Shown here: piece by piece, positions 7,531-16,004 of the stretch
Layout: every line of letters begins with the position of its first letter
Position numbering within the stretch: position 1 is the stretch's first letter
Assembly: GCF_031181385.1 (NCBI RefSeq)
Contig: NZ_JAPSKV010000003.1
Location: forward strand, 62,001-126,000
DNA from: Fredinandcohnia onubensis
GTDB lineage: Bacteria; Bacillota; Bacilli; Bacillales; Bacillaceae_L
Direction: 5' to 3'
DNA: 64,000 nt
Program-made: the position numbers and the translations under genes
The notes under the pieces: generated by a model
Database searches by the model: none
Told to the model about the DNA's origin: nothing
What the model saw: the letters and a program-made list of their open reading frames with translations, nothing else

Positions 7531-9156
7531 ATGGAGGTTTTGGATGTCTCTTTGCCATCATCAAATCGATTAGTCAATGACTATTTTTTAAATAAAATGG
7601 ATATAGAGAAATTTTTCGATTATGATATACATTCTCCCCTTGTCTATGAGATAAGAAAAAAGGACCTACAAAAAAGGCATTTTGAACGTGAAAAACTTGT
7701 TGAGCATTTGCTTATCTTTAATAAAAGATTCAATTATCATCAACACACGCTCGACAATATTAACAAGCTACTTGATCCAAGTAGCGTCGTGGTGATTGGT
7801 GGGCAACAAGCGGGAATTTTAACTGGGCCATTATATACGATTCATAAAATCGTATCTATTATAAAACTTGCAAAAGAGCAAGAGGGAAAATTAAATGTAC
7901 CGGTTTTACCAGTGTTTTGGATTGCGGGAGAGGACCATGATTTTGCGGAAATCAATCATCTCTTTGTAAACCTGCAAAATGGTATCCGAAAAAGGACTGT
8001 TCCACAATATCACAACCGTAGAACAATGGTTTCATCGATTGAGATTGAACAAGTGGGCTTTTTAGAATGGATAGAAGAAATCTTCGAGACGTATGGTGAA
8101 ACAAACCATACGAATCGTCTTCTGGAACGTTTAACCGGTTTTGCGGAAAAATCAAAGACCTATGTTGATTTCTTTGTGCAGATTATTAATGATCTTTTTG
8201 GAGAAACCGGTCTTATCCTTGTTGATTCAGGTTCAAAAGAAATTAGAACCATTCAATCTCAATTCTTAAGAAAAATGGTTGAAAAAAATAGAGAGATCCA
8301 TGATGGATTGTTGCTTCAGCAAGAGGTATTGTCATCTAATCAATACCCAAAAATGATTGAAATGAACGAGTCGAGTGCAAACCTTTTTTATACCCAAAAT
8401 GATGAACGTATTTTACTTGAGTATAATTTGGAACATGATGTGTTTAGCGGGAAAAACAATGAATGTATACTTTGTGGAGACGAATTGCTTGAAGTTGCTG
8501 AGAAACAACCAGAATTTCTGAGTAACAATGTAGTAACTAGACCAGTTATGCAGGAGTTCTTGTTTCCAACACTAGCTTTTATTTCTGGACCTGGTGAGGT
8601 TTCATACTGGGCCGAGTTAAAAAAGGTGTTTGCTGTAATGGAGATTCAGATGCCTCCTGTTGTACCAAGACTCATGATGACAATTGTTGAAAGGGCGATA
8701 GAGTCTAATATCGAAGAAGTGGGACTAACGATTCAAGCTACCCTATCTGGAGAACTTTCAAAAGTGAAACAGGCATGGTTGGAACAACAAACAGCTGATG
8801 TGGACGGAGTTATCCTCGTTGCGAAAAAAGAAGTAGAGCAAATTCATAAGAAGATACGAAAAGTGGGGCTTGAAGTTGATTCTGGATTAGGGGATCTTCT
8901 TTTAAAAAATGCTCAAAACATTCAATCGCAGCTTGATTTCGTGAAGAATACAATAAACCGAAGTATTTTAAACCGTAATGAAATTGAATTGAATCGTTTT
9001 AACCGAATTGAAAAATCTCTTCTACCACTTGGCTCCCCACAGGAGAGAGTTTGGAATGTTTTTTACTATTTAAACAAATACGGAGATGACTTTATCCAAG
9101 ATTTATTAGCACTTCCGTTTGAATTTAACGGAAAGCATAAAGTAGTAAAAATGTAG
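7531..9156 (+). CDS. bshC: bacillithiol biosynthesis cysteine-adding enzyme BshC
   Basis: A 541-residue cytoplasmic enzyme that catalyses the last step of bacillithiol synthesis, joining cysteine to glucosaminyl-malate. It has the nucleotide-binding core with GGQQAGILTGPLYTIHKIVSIIKLA at about 90-114 and PVFWIAGEDHDFAEINH at about 128-144, both hallmarks of BshC, then a long helical region near 400-500. The position immediately upstream of mraZ matches yllA in B. subtilis. GAAAGGAAGAAC precedes the ATG. It ends at a strong terminator, so it is not co-transcribed with the dcw cluster by default. Confidence 0.95.
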   Translation: MEVLDVSLPSSNRLVNDYFLNKMDIEKFFDYDIHSPLVYEIRKKDLQKRHFEREKLVEHLLIFNKRFNYHQHTLDNINKLLDPSSVVVIGGQQAGILTGPLYTIHKIVSIIKLAKEQEGKLNVPVLPVFWIAGEDHDFAEINHLFVNLQNGIRKRTVPQYHNRRTMVSSIEIEQVGFLEWIEEIFETYGETNHTNRLLERLTGFAEKSKTYVDFFVQIINDLFGETGLILVDSGSKEIRTIQSQFLRKMVEKNREIHDGLLLQQEVLSSNQYPKMIEMNESSANLFYTQNDERILLEYNLEHDVFSGKNNECILCGDELLEVAEKQPEFLSNNVVTRPVMQEFLFPTLAFISGPGEVSYWAELKKVFAVMEIQMPPVVPRLMMTIVERAIESNIEEVGLTIQATLSGELSKVKQAWLEQQTADVDGVILVAKKEVEQIHKKIRKVGLEVDSGLGDLLLKNAQNIQSQLDFVKNTINRSILNRNEIELNRFNRIEKSLLPLGSPQERVWNVFYYLNKYGDDFIQDLLALPFEFNGKHKVVKM

Positions 9157-9166
9157 AATATGACGA

Positions 9167-9198
9167 AAATCCTCGGAATTCCGGGGATTTTTTTTATT
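9167..9198 (+). terminator. rho-independent terminator after bshC
   Basis: AATCCTCGGAATTCCGGGGATT forms a near-perfect hairpin followed by eight T; it runs directly into repeat family A copy 1. Confidence 0.85.
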
Positions 9199-9333
9199 TT
9201 AATCAGCAAAAGTAGGTAACTTTTGCTGATTAAAATAAAAGCCTCCGGCGGATGCCACGATTTTTCAAAGGTAATTTTTCGAGCAAGCACGAAAAAAATC
9301 GGGCGCAAGTAAACCAAGGTTTATTTGATTTGG
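9192..9333 (+). repeat. interspersed repeat family A, copy 1 (two-hairpin element)
   Basis: The 5' module is a perfect 21-bp inverted repeat (9192-9212 with 9220-9240, 7-base loop). The 3' module begins GCCTCCGGCGGATGCCACGA at 9241, contains GATTTTT pairing with AAAAATC around a CGAGCAAGCACG hairpin, and ends with a degenerate GGCGCAAGTAAACCAAGG and ATTTGATT. Copies 2 and 3 share the same order of blocks. It separates the bshC terminator from the mraZ operator. Confidence 0.85.
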
Positions 9334-9352
9334 AAAAATATTATAAAAACCG

Positions 9353-9397
9353 GTGGTGGAAAGTGGGGGATTGTGGTAAGATAAAGTCAGAAAGTGG
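9353..9397 (+). promoter_or_regulatory. MraZ operator (GTGG boxes)
   Basis: GTGG occurs at 9353, 9363 and 9373, exactly 10 bases apart, and a fourth at 9394, just before the mraZ ATG at 9409. MraZ is known to bind tandem G-rich repeats upstream of its own gene and to control the dcw cluster, so autoregulation is expected. Confidence 0.75.
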
Positions 9398-9408
9398 GGA
9401 CAATAGAT

Positions 9409-9840
9409 ATGTTCATGGGAGAATACCATCATACTGTTGATACGAAAGGCCGAATGATTATACCTGCTAAGTTTCGAGAAAACCTAGGAGAAACATTTGT
9501 TTTAACTAGAGGTTTAGATCAGTGCTTATTCGGTTACCCACAATCAGAATGGAAGATACTTGAGGAAAAATTAAAAACACTCCCACTTACTAAAAAAGAC
9601 GCACGAGCGTTCACACGTTTTTTCTTTTCTGGAGCCATTGAATGTGAACTGGATAAACAAGGAAGAGTAAATATTGCAACACCGTTAGTTTCATACGCGG
9701 GGCTTGAGAAGGAATGCGTAGTTCTTGGGGTATCAAACCGTATTGAAATTTGGAGTAAGGAGAAGTGGGAAGAATATTTCGCTGCTTCCGAAGAATCTTT
9801 TTCTGATATAGCTGAAAATATGATCGGTTTTGATATATAA
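9409..9840 (+). CDS. mraZ: transcriptional regulator MraZ, first gene of the dcw cluster
   Basis: A 143-residue DNA-binding protein made of two AbrB-like SpoVT halves: the first around [15 protein letters not shown] (about 12-26) and the second around [15 protein letters not shown] (about 79-93). It represses or tunes its own dcw operon by binding GTGG boxes. The start at ATG 9409 gives [15 protein letters not shown], the family N-terminus and the exact B. subtilis length; an upstream GTG at 9394 is rejected. There is no standard Shine-Dalgarno: GTGGGGA at 9394-9400 both resembles a weak one and is the last operator box. Its stop codon overlaps repeat family A copy 2. Confidence 0.96.
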   Translation: MFMGEYHHTVDTKGRMIIPAKFRENLGETFVLTRGLDQCLFGYPQSEWKILEEKLKTLPLTKKDARAFTRFFFSGAIECELDKQGRVNIATPLVSYAGLEKECVVLGVSNRIEIWSKEKWEEYFAASEESFSDIAENMIGFDI

Positions 9841-10087
9841 CTTTATTCAGCAGGATTCACTTTTTGTATGGTGTGATGAATGCTTTATTAGTATAATATT
9901 TTGGGAGGATTCAAACCCAGACTGAATAAAGTTATAGCCTCCGGCGGATGCCACGATTTTTCAAAGGTAGTTTTTCAATCAAGAGATCAAAGACTAAGAA
10001 CGCCACTTCCTGTGGCAACGTCTTTGTGACCCACATCGTGTGGGCCTAAAAAATCGGGCGGCAAATACGCCAAGGCGCATTTGAATG
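9839..10087 (+). repeat. interspersed repeat family A, copy 2 (expanded)
   Basis: This fills nearly the whole mraZ-rsmH gap. The 5' module arms (AACTTTATTCAG at 9839-9850, CTGAATAAAGTT at 9922-9933) are separated by about 70 bases. The 3' module starts at 9938 with GCCTCCGGCGGATGCCACGA and ends CAAATACGCCAAGGCGCATTTGA. Its central hairpin is replaced by nested stems: CAAAGAC/GTCTTTG enclosing GCCAC/GTGGC (10002-10016), followed by CCCAC/GTGGG (10030-10044). The first arm begins inside the mraZ TAA stop. Confidence 0.85.
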
Positions 10088-10135
10088 AACTCTTGTGTAT
10101 AAAATAAGTGTATTACTGAAATAAGAGGTGCTAAC

Positions 10136-11068
10136 ATGTTCAAACACAAAACCGTTCTATTAGAAGAGGCTGCTGATGGATTGAAGATTCGTCCAGATGG
10201 AATATACGTAGACTGCACACTTGGTGGTGCAGGACATAGTTCATACATAGCTTCAAAGCTTTCAAACAAGGGTAAGCTATATGCATTTGATCAAGACGAT
10301 ATTGCAATTGCAAATGCACAGGACAAGCTTGCGGAATATGGTGACATTGTTACCATTATCAAAAGTAATTTTGCACACATAACTGAGAAATTACATGAAC
10401 AAGGTGTAACGGCAGTTGATGGAATTCTGTTTGATTTAGGGGTATCATCACCACAATTAGACACACCGGAAAGAGGATTCAGCTATCACCACGATGCACC
10501 ACTTGATATGAGAATGGACCAAGATTCAACATTATCAGCTTATGATGTTGTCAACAATTGGTCATATGAGCAAATGGTAAGAATCTTTTTTCAATACGGT
10601 GAAGAAAAATTTTCCAAACAAATTGCTAGAAAAATAGAGGCTGCAAGAGAAAAGAAATCAATCGAAACGACAGGAGAATTGGTTGAGTTAATTAAAGAGG
10701 GAATTCCTGCTGCGGCTAGAAGAACCGGCGGACATCCAGCGAAAAGAATTTTCCAAGCGATTCGAATTGCAGTAAACGATGAACTAAAGGTATTTGAAGA
10801 TGCTATTCACCAGTCAATTGAGCTTTTGGCAACAGGTGGGCGAGTAAGTGTCATAACCTTCCACTCACTGGAGGATCGGATTTGTAAGGTTGCCTTTAAA
10901 AAGGCGAGTGAAGGTCCACCTCTACCACCAGGGATTCCAATTATACCGGATGAATATAAACCTACATTAAAACTTATCACAAGAAAACCGATATTACCTA
11001 CAGAAGAAGAATTAGAGGCAAACAAAAGGGCCCGTTCTGCAAAGTTAAGGATTGCAGAGAAACTTTGA
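10136..11068 (+). CDS. rsmH: 16S rRNA (cytosine(1402)-N(4))-methyltransferase RsmH (MraW)
   Basis: A 310-residue SAM-dependent enzyme that methylates N4 of C1402 in the 16S rRNA decoding centre. The N-terminus [13 protein letters not shown] and the SAM-binding [10 protein letters not shown] (about 29-38) are diagnostic, followed by [14 protein letters not shown] and a substrate-side helical insert; [14 protein letters not shown] is near 240. The full family length is present. AAGAGGTG lies before the ATG. It is the second dcw gene, separated from mraZ by the expanded repeat, which may affect coupling. Confidence 0.97.
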   Translation: MFKHKTVLLEEAADGLKIRPDGIYVDCTLGGAGHSSYIASKLSNKGKLYAFDQDDIAIANAQDKLAEYGDIVTIIKSNFAHITEKLHEQGVTAVDGILFDLGVSSPQLDTPERGFSYHHDAPLDMRMDQDSTLSAYDVVNNWSYEQMVRIFFQYGEEKFSKQIARKIEAAREKKSIETTGELVELIKEGIPAAARRTGGHPAKRIFQAIRIAVNDELKVFEDAIHQSIELLATGGRVSVITFHSLEDRICKVAFKKASEGPPLPPGIPIIPDEYKPTLKLITRKPILPTEEELEANKRARSAKLRIAEKL

Positions 11069-11121
11069 GTTTTGTGGCTTCATTCATTAATAAATAGAAG
11101 AGATACTTAAGGAGGGATATG

Positions 11122-11484
11122 ATGGGTAATTTAGCATACAAAGTTAGACAAACAGAAAACTATCAACCAAATCAGGCACCAAAGACACGACCGGAAAGAA
11201 GACAGAAGTTTCGATTTTCGTTAGGGGAAAAGTTATTAGGGATAATATTCTCTGTAGCTGTGATATTCTGCGCAATTCATATCATATCTAACCAAGTATC
11301 CATCTACAAAACAAATATCGAAATTCAGCAAATCGAAGCATCAATTACTCAACAAACAAAAACAAACAATGATCTTTATGTACAAGTTCAAGAACTAAGC
11401 GAATATGAGCGCTTATGGGAAAAAGCGAGAGAGCTTGGACTTGTTTTAAATGAGAATAACGTTAAAGTGGTTCAAGGAAACTAA
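11122..11484 (+). CDS. ftsL: cell division protein FtsL
   Basis: A 120-residue bitopic division protein. A basic cytoplasmic stretch (about 1-40, PKTRPERRQKFRFSLGEK) is followed by one membrane helix (about 42-62) and a periplasmic-side coiled coil (about 70-110) that pairs with DivIC and helps recruit PbpB. MGNLAYK matches the B. subtilis start MSNLAY. Of two adjacent ATGs, 11122 is better spaced from AAGGAGGG (ending 11116) than 11119. It ends two bases before pbpB. FtsL is unstable in B. subtilis and thought to limit division; nothing here tests that. Confidence 0.93.
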   Translation: MGNLAYKVRQTENYQPNQAPKTRPERRQKFRFSLGEKLLGIIFSVAVIFCAIHIISNQVSIYKTNIEIQQIEASITQQTKTNNDLYVQVQELSEYERLWEKARELGLVLNENNVKVVQGN

Positions 11485-11486
11485 TT

Positions 11487-13694
11487 ATGAAAATAAAGGT
11501 TAAAAATAACAATATAAACAGAGGAGCAGCATTTATTAGTATAATATTTGCTTTGCTCTTTTTTACATTGATGGCAAGATTTGTGTATATCCAAGGTACG
11601 GGTAAGGTTGATGGTGTTGTTTTAGCGGCATTAGCAGAAGAAAAATATACTAAACAAAGAGTAATTGAAGCAAAACGAGGAGCTATTTATGACCGCAATG
11701 GGAATCCAATTGCTGAGGACACTTCTTCTTATACAGTGGTCGCAATCCTCGACGAAGAACTAACTGTAGACGAAGATAATCCGAAACATGTAGTTGATCC
11801 TGAAGAAACGGCAAGCAAGCTTGCGCCGCTCTTAAAAATGGATGAAAACGAAATGTATAAAATCTTAACAAAGCCTGATCGAAAACAGGTAGAGTTTGGT
11901 ACGAATGGTCGCGATATTAGTACATCACTCAAGCAAGAAATTGAAGCATTAGAATTGCCTGGCATCGCGTTTAGACGAGAATCAAAACGCTACTATCCGA
12001 ATGGGACGTTTGCCTCACATCTTGTAGGGTATGCCGGTAAAGTAACTGACAAGGAAACAAAAAAGACAGATACTGTCGGGATGTTGGGTGTTGAAAAAGA
12101 CTTCGATAAATATCTTCGTGAAGAAGATGGGTATATGAAATTTCAAAGTGATACAAAAGGGTATAAGCTTCCTGACGCTAAAGAACAGATAGTAGCTCCC
12201 AATAATGGAAGTAATGTTTATTTAACAATTGACCAAACAATTCAAACATTCTTAGAGGACGCCATGAACACGGCTGTTAAGGAATATAAGCCGAAAAAAG
12301 TGATTGGTGTTGTTGCTAATCCAAAGACCGGTGAAATCTTAGCGATGTCAACAAGACCAAGCTTTGACCCGAATGTTAGAAATATCGAAAATTACTTAAA
12401 TGATGTGATTGCCTATCCATATGAACCAGGTTCAACAATGAAGATATTCACATTGGCAGCAGCGATAGAAGAGGGAGTCTATAATGGGAATGCAAAATTC
12501 GCTTCTGGAAGCTACTCTGTGGGTGGAGAAACCATTCGTGACCATAACAGGGTAGGTTGGGGTTCGATTACCTATGATGAAGGCGTACTTAAATCTTCAA
12601 ACGTTTCATTTGCAAAGATTGCAAATGAACAATTAGGTACGGATAAATTATTGGAGTATTTAGGTCGTTTTGGTCTTGACCGACCAACTGGGATTGATTT
12701 AGAAGGCGAAGTTGAGAATAAGATAAACTTTAAATGGGAGATTGATAAAGTATCAACAGCATTTGGACAAGCATCTTCTGTTACTCCAATACAGCAGGTC
12801 CAGGCCGCAACAGCCATTGCGAACGGCGGAAAGATGATGAAACCGTATGTTGTCGATAAAATCGTTGACCCTGATACGAATAAAACGGTAGTGGACCATG
12901 AGCCTAAAGTAGCAGGTCAACCAGTGTCAGCTGAAACTGCTAAGCATGTGTTAGATTTGTTAGGTAAAGTGGTAACGGATGGAACAGGAAGACAATATAA
13001 TCTAGAAGGTTATCAAGTGGCAGGAAAAACAGGTACTGCCGAAATTCCTAGTCCTCAGGGTGGGTATTTATATGGAAGAGGAAATTATTTATATTCCTTT
13101 CTTGGGATGGCCCCACTGGATAACCCGAAACTTGTTGTTTATGTAGCGGTTCAACAACCAGAACTTAAAGATACGGACATTGGCAGCGAGCCAGTTGCCC
13201 TTGTATTCAATCATGTTATGAAAAATAGCCTACAGTATTTAAATATTCAACCAACTGATCAAAGTCCAGAAAATAATGAGAATGTAGATCAAGAAATAGT
13301 AACTGATTCTTATGCAGGGAAATCAAAAGAAGAGGCAATAGCAGCGATTGAAAAACAAAATCTTAAAGCGACTGTGATTGGAAATGGAAAGAAAATTATT
13401 GCTCAGATTCCGAAACAAGGTGAAAAAGTTCTTCCGAATGAGCATATATTCCTTCGTACCGACCAAGATGCAACACTTCCGGACATGACGGGCTGGTCTT
13501 TACGGGACGTCATGATGTTAGCAGATTTAACGAATATCAAAGCATCTTATAGTGGTAATGGTTATGTTGTCAAACAAAGCTTAGAGCCAGGATCCATTTT
13601 AAAAGATGGGGATAAGTTAACCGTAAATCTTGAAACACCAAATACACCGGGAGAAGAACCGGTTGAAGAAGAGAATAGTGAGAAAGAACAATAA
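11487..13694 (+). CDS. pbpB: division-specific transpeptidase PBP2B
   Basis: A 735-residue class B penicillin-binding protein that crosslinks septal peptidoglycan. It has a signal-anchor helix (about 16-36), a dimerisation domain (about 55-230), and a transpeptidase domain with the active-site PGSTMK (serine 316), SSN (KSSNVSFAK) and KTGTAE. Two PASTA domains follow near 590-710, and the tail is acidic (EEPVEEENSEKEQ). The 735-residue length and two PASTA repeats agree with B. subtilis Pbp2B. It starts with the standard short basic N-terminus and follows ftsL directly. A terminator separates it from spoVD, so vegetative and sporulation PBPs can be controlled separately. Confidence 0.96.
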   Translation: MKIKVKNNNINRGAAFISIIFALLFFTLMARFVYIQGTGKVDGVVLAALAEEKYTKQRVIEAKRGAIYDRNGNPIAEDTSSYTVVAILDEELTVDEDNPKHVVDPEETASKLAPLLKMDENEMYKILTKPDRKQVEFGTNGRDISTSLKQEIEALELPGIAFRRESKRYYPNGTFASHLVGYAGKVTDKETKKTDTVGMLGVEKDFDKYLREEDGYMKFQSDTKGYKLPDAKEQIVAPNNGSNVYLTIDQTIQTFLEDAMNTAVKEYKPKKVIGVVANPKTGEILAMSTRPSFDPNVRNIENYLNDVIAYPYEPGSTMKIFTLAAAIEEGVYNGNAKFASGSYSVGGETIRDHNRVGWGSITYDEGVLKSSNVSFAKIANEQLGTDKLLEYLGRFGLDRPTGIDLEGEVENKINFKWEIDKVSTAFGQASSVTPIQQVQAATAIANGGKMMKPYVVDKIVDPDTNKTVVDHEPKVAGQPVSAETAKHVLDLLGKVVTDGTGRQYNLEGYQVAGKTGTAEIPSPQGGYLYGRGNYLYSFLGMAPLDNPKLVVYVAVQQPELKDTDIGSEPVALVFNHVMKNSLQYLNIQPTDQSPENNENVDQEIVTDSYAGKSKEEAIAAIEKQNLKATVIGNGKKIIAQIPKQGEKVLPNEHIFLRTDQDATLPDMTGWSLRDVMMLADLTNIKASYSGNGYVVKQSLEPGSILKDGDKLTVNLETPNTPGEEPVEEENSEKEQ

Positions 13695-13723
13695 GGGAGC
13701 TGATTTTTCAGTTCCTTTTTTGT
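13693..13723 (+). terminator. rho-independent terminator after pbpB
   Basis: GGAGCTGA and TCAGTTCC pair around a T-loop and are followed by TTTTTTG, directly at the pbpB stop. Confidence 0.75.
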
Positions 13724-13751
13724 TTATAAGAAATTCATTGACGACCCTTTC

Positions 13752-13781
13752 GTTCTATTCATTCCTGTACGAGCATATATT
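13752..13781 (+). promoter_or_regulatory. possible sigma-E promoter for spoVD
   Basis: GTTCTATT at 13752-13759 and CATATATT at 13774-13781 are 14 bases apart. They match the sigma-E consensus (about GKMATATT, 13-14 bases, CATACAMT) at roughly 6 of 8 positions each. The site lies between the pbpB terminator and the spoVD start. Confidence 0.35.
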
Positions 13782-13854
13782 TAGACGAGCCTTGGATTTT
13801 AAAGAGACTTTCATTTTTAAAAGGCGCTTACGTTTCAATAGGAGGTACAACAAT

Positions 13855-15810
13855 ATGCGAGTTTCGAATGTAACAGTACGAAGAAGGTTGTCAATAGTAC
13901 TATTTATAGGGTTTTTATTATTTCTAATTATTGATGTTCGATTAGGTTATGTTCAATTTTTTGTAGGAGAAAAGCTGACTGCACTAGCCAAAGATTCTTG
14001 GAGTAGGGACATTCCGTTTGAACCTGAACGAGGAAAAATTCTCGATCGCAATGATGTTGTCCTCGCCACCAATCAAAGTGCTCCGACAGTTTTAGTTGTT
14101 CCTAGACAAATCGAAAACCCTGCTGAGGCAGCAGAAAAATTAGCTGCAGTATTAAATATGTCAAAAGAGAAAGCATTTAAAAAAATAACCCAAAATGAGT
14201 CAAAGGTATATATCAATCCTGAGGGTAGAAAAATTTCTCATGAAAAAGCGAATGAGGTCCGTGCACTTGGGATAAAGGGTGTTTACATCGCGGAAGATTC
14301 AAAGCGTCATTATCCTTTTGGCAGTTACCTCTCTCATGTATTAGGCTTTGCTGGTATCGATAATCAAGGGTTAACAGGACTAGAGAAAAGTTATGATGAA
14401 GAATTAAAGGGTGAAGAAGGAAGCGTTCAGTTTTACTCAGATGCGAAAGGTAGAAGAATGCCAGATATCGCAGATGATTATACACCTCCGAAGGATGGTT
14501 TGGATTTGAGGCTAACCATTGATACAAAAATTCAAACCGTAATTGAACGGGAACTTGATAATGCTGAAGCACAATATAACCCTGATGGAATTATAGCAAT
14601 TGCGATGAATCCAAATAATGGAGAAATTTTAGGGATGTCTTCAAGACCTGATTTTGATCCAGCCAACTTTAGGAATGTCCCACAAGAGGTATATAACCGT
14701 AACCTCCCAGTTTGGAGTACGTATGAACCTGGTTCAACTTTTAAGATTATTACACTTGCAGCTTCCTTAGAGGAAGGAAAAGTCAACTTAGAGAATGATC
14801 ATTTTACTGATCCCGGTTTTGCTAAAGTAGGGGGAGCAACACTTAAGTGCTGGAAAAGGGGCGGACATGGGCATCAGACCTTCTTAGAGGTCGTTCAAAA
14901 TTCATGTAACCCAGGATTTGTAGAACTAGGTACTAGATTAGGAAAAGATACCTTATTTAAGTATATAAAGAATTTTGGATTTGGACAAAAGACTGGAATT
15001 GATCTTCAAGGAGAAGGGACAGGTATTCTATTTAAACCCGAAAATGTCGGTCCTGTAGAGTTAGCTACAACAGCATTTGGTCAAGGGGTAGCCGTCACAC
15101 CGATTCAACAGGTCACGGCTGTAGCTGCGGCGGTAAATGGAGGGACCTTATATAAGCCATATGTGGCTAAAGAATGGGTGGACCCTATAACAGGTCAGGT
15201 CGTTAAACGGAATGAGCCTGAAGCTGTAAGGAGTGTCATTTCAGAAGAAACATCTGAACAGGTACGTTTTGCGCTTGAAAATGTTGTTGCCAAAGGTTCT
15301 GGTGGTGGAGCTTATGTGGATGGTTATCGTGTTGGTGGTAAAACAGGTACAGCCCAAAAATCGAAAAAAGGTGGCGGCTATCTACAAAATAACCACATCG
15401 TATCATTTATTGGATTTGCACCGGCAGATGACCCGCAAATTGTCGTATACATTGCCGTAGATAATCCTAAAGGTACTGTGCAATTTGGTGGGGTAGTAGC
15501 AGCGCCAATCGTTGGAAACATTATGCGTGAAAGTTTACCGTTGCTTGGTATTGAAAAGCGTGACAATCAAATCGAGAAAGAGATCAAATTGTGGACCGAT
15601 AAAAAATATCTTGAAGTTCCTGATGTGATTGGTTTGACTAAACAGGAACTGCAACAACAATTAATGAATATAAAACTGGATATAAGTGGTGAAGGAAATG
15701 TTGTCGTTGACCAAGCTCCAAATGCTGGTGAACGAGTTCAAGAAGGAACAACATTACGAATCCATTTCGGGGAAGGCGCAGATAAAAAAGAATCGAAAGA
15801 TAAGAATTAA
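13855..15810 (+). CDS. spoVD: sporulation-specific penicillin-binding protein SpoVD
   Basis: A 651-residue class B PBP needed for spore cortex synthesis, acting in the mother cell with SpoVE. There is a membrane anchor at about 10-32, a dimerisation domain, and a transpeptidase domain with PGSTFK (serine 294, the same number as in B. subtilis), the SxN motif in NSCNP, and KTGTAQ. One PASTA domain lies near 580-640. The start at ATG 13855 follows AGGAGGT; the reading frame stays open 75 codons upstream into the pbpB end, but that extension is not family-like and contains the terminator. It is a recent-looking paralogue of pbpB sitting in tandem. Confidence 0.96.
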   Translation: MRVSNVTVRRRLSIVLFIGFLLFLIIDVRLGYVQFFVGEKLTALAKDSWSRDIPFEPERGKILDRNDVVLATNQSAPTVLVVPRQIENPAEAAEKLAAVLNMSKEKAFKKITQNESKVYINPEGRKISHEKANEVRALGIKGVYIAEDSKRHYPFGSYLSHVLGFAGIDNQGLTGLEKSYDEELKGEEGSVQFYSDAKGRRMPDIADDYTPPKDGLDLRLTIDTKIQTVIERELDNAEAQYNPDGIIAIAMNPNNGEILGMSSRPDFDPANFRNVPQEVYNRNLPVWSTYEPGSTFKIITLAASLEEGKVNLENDHFTDPGFAKVGGATLKCWKRGGHGHQTFLEVVQNSCNPGFVELGTRLGKDTLFKYIKNFGFGQKTGIDLQGEGTGILFKPENVGPVELATTAFGQGVAVTPIQQVTAVAAAVNGGTLYKPYVAKEWVDPITGQVVKRNEPEAVRSVISEETSEQVRFALENVVAKGSGGGAYVDGYRVGGKTGTAQKSKKGGGYLQNNHIVSFIGFAPADDPQIVVYIAVDNPKGTVQFGGVVAAPIVGNIMRESLPLLGIEKRDNQIEKEIKLWTDKKYLEVPDVIGLTKQELQQQLMNIKLDISGEGNVVVDQAPNAGERVQEGTTLRIHFGEGADKKESKDKN

Positions 15811-15846
15811 GTAGCCAAAGGATTCCCCTTTTGGCTTCTTTTTTCT
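15810..15846 (+). terminator. rho-independent terminator after spoVD
   Basis: AGCCAAAGG and CCTTTTGGCT pair (loop ATTCC, one mismatch or bulge), followed by TCTTTTTTC. Confidence 0.8.
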
Positions 15847-16004
15847 ATAAAAAGGAATACCTTTAATATAGAGGAATAAAATTTTTTGTAAGGTGTCCTT
15901 TTGTTAAATGTCTAATAGGTAAATAGGGTACTAGACAACAACGTAAGTCTGGAGTAACATGTTAATCTGGTGCCCATTCGACAGAGTAAATCTTTCGAGG
16001 GGAA

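Noticed and set aside
9252-9440. A 62-codon frame before mraZ
   Set aside because: It spans repeat A copy 1 and the MraZ operator and overlaps mraZ out of frame.
13630-13854. A 75-codon N-terminal extension of spoVD
   Set aside because: It covers the pbpB end and a terminator; SpoVD starts at 13855 with a good ribosome binding site and gives S294 as catalytic residue.
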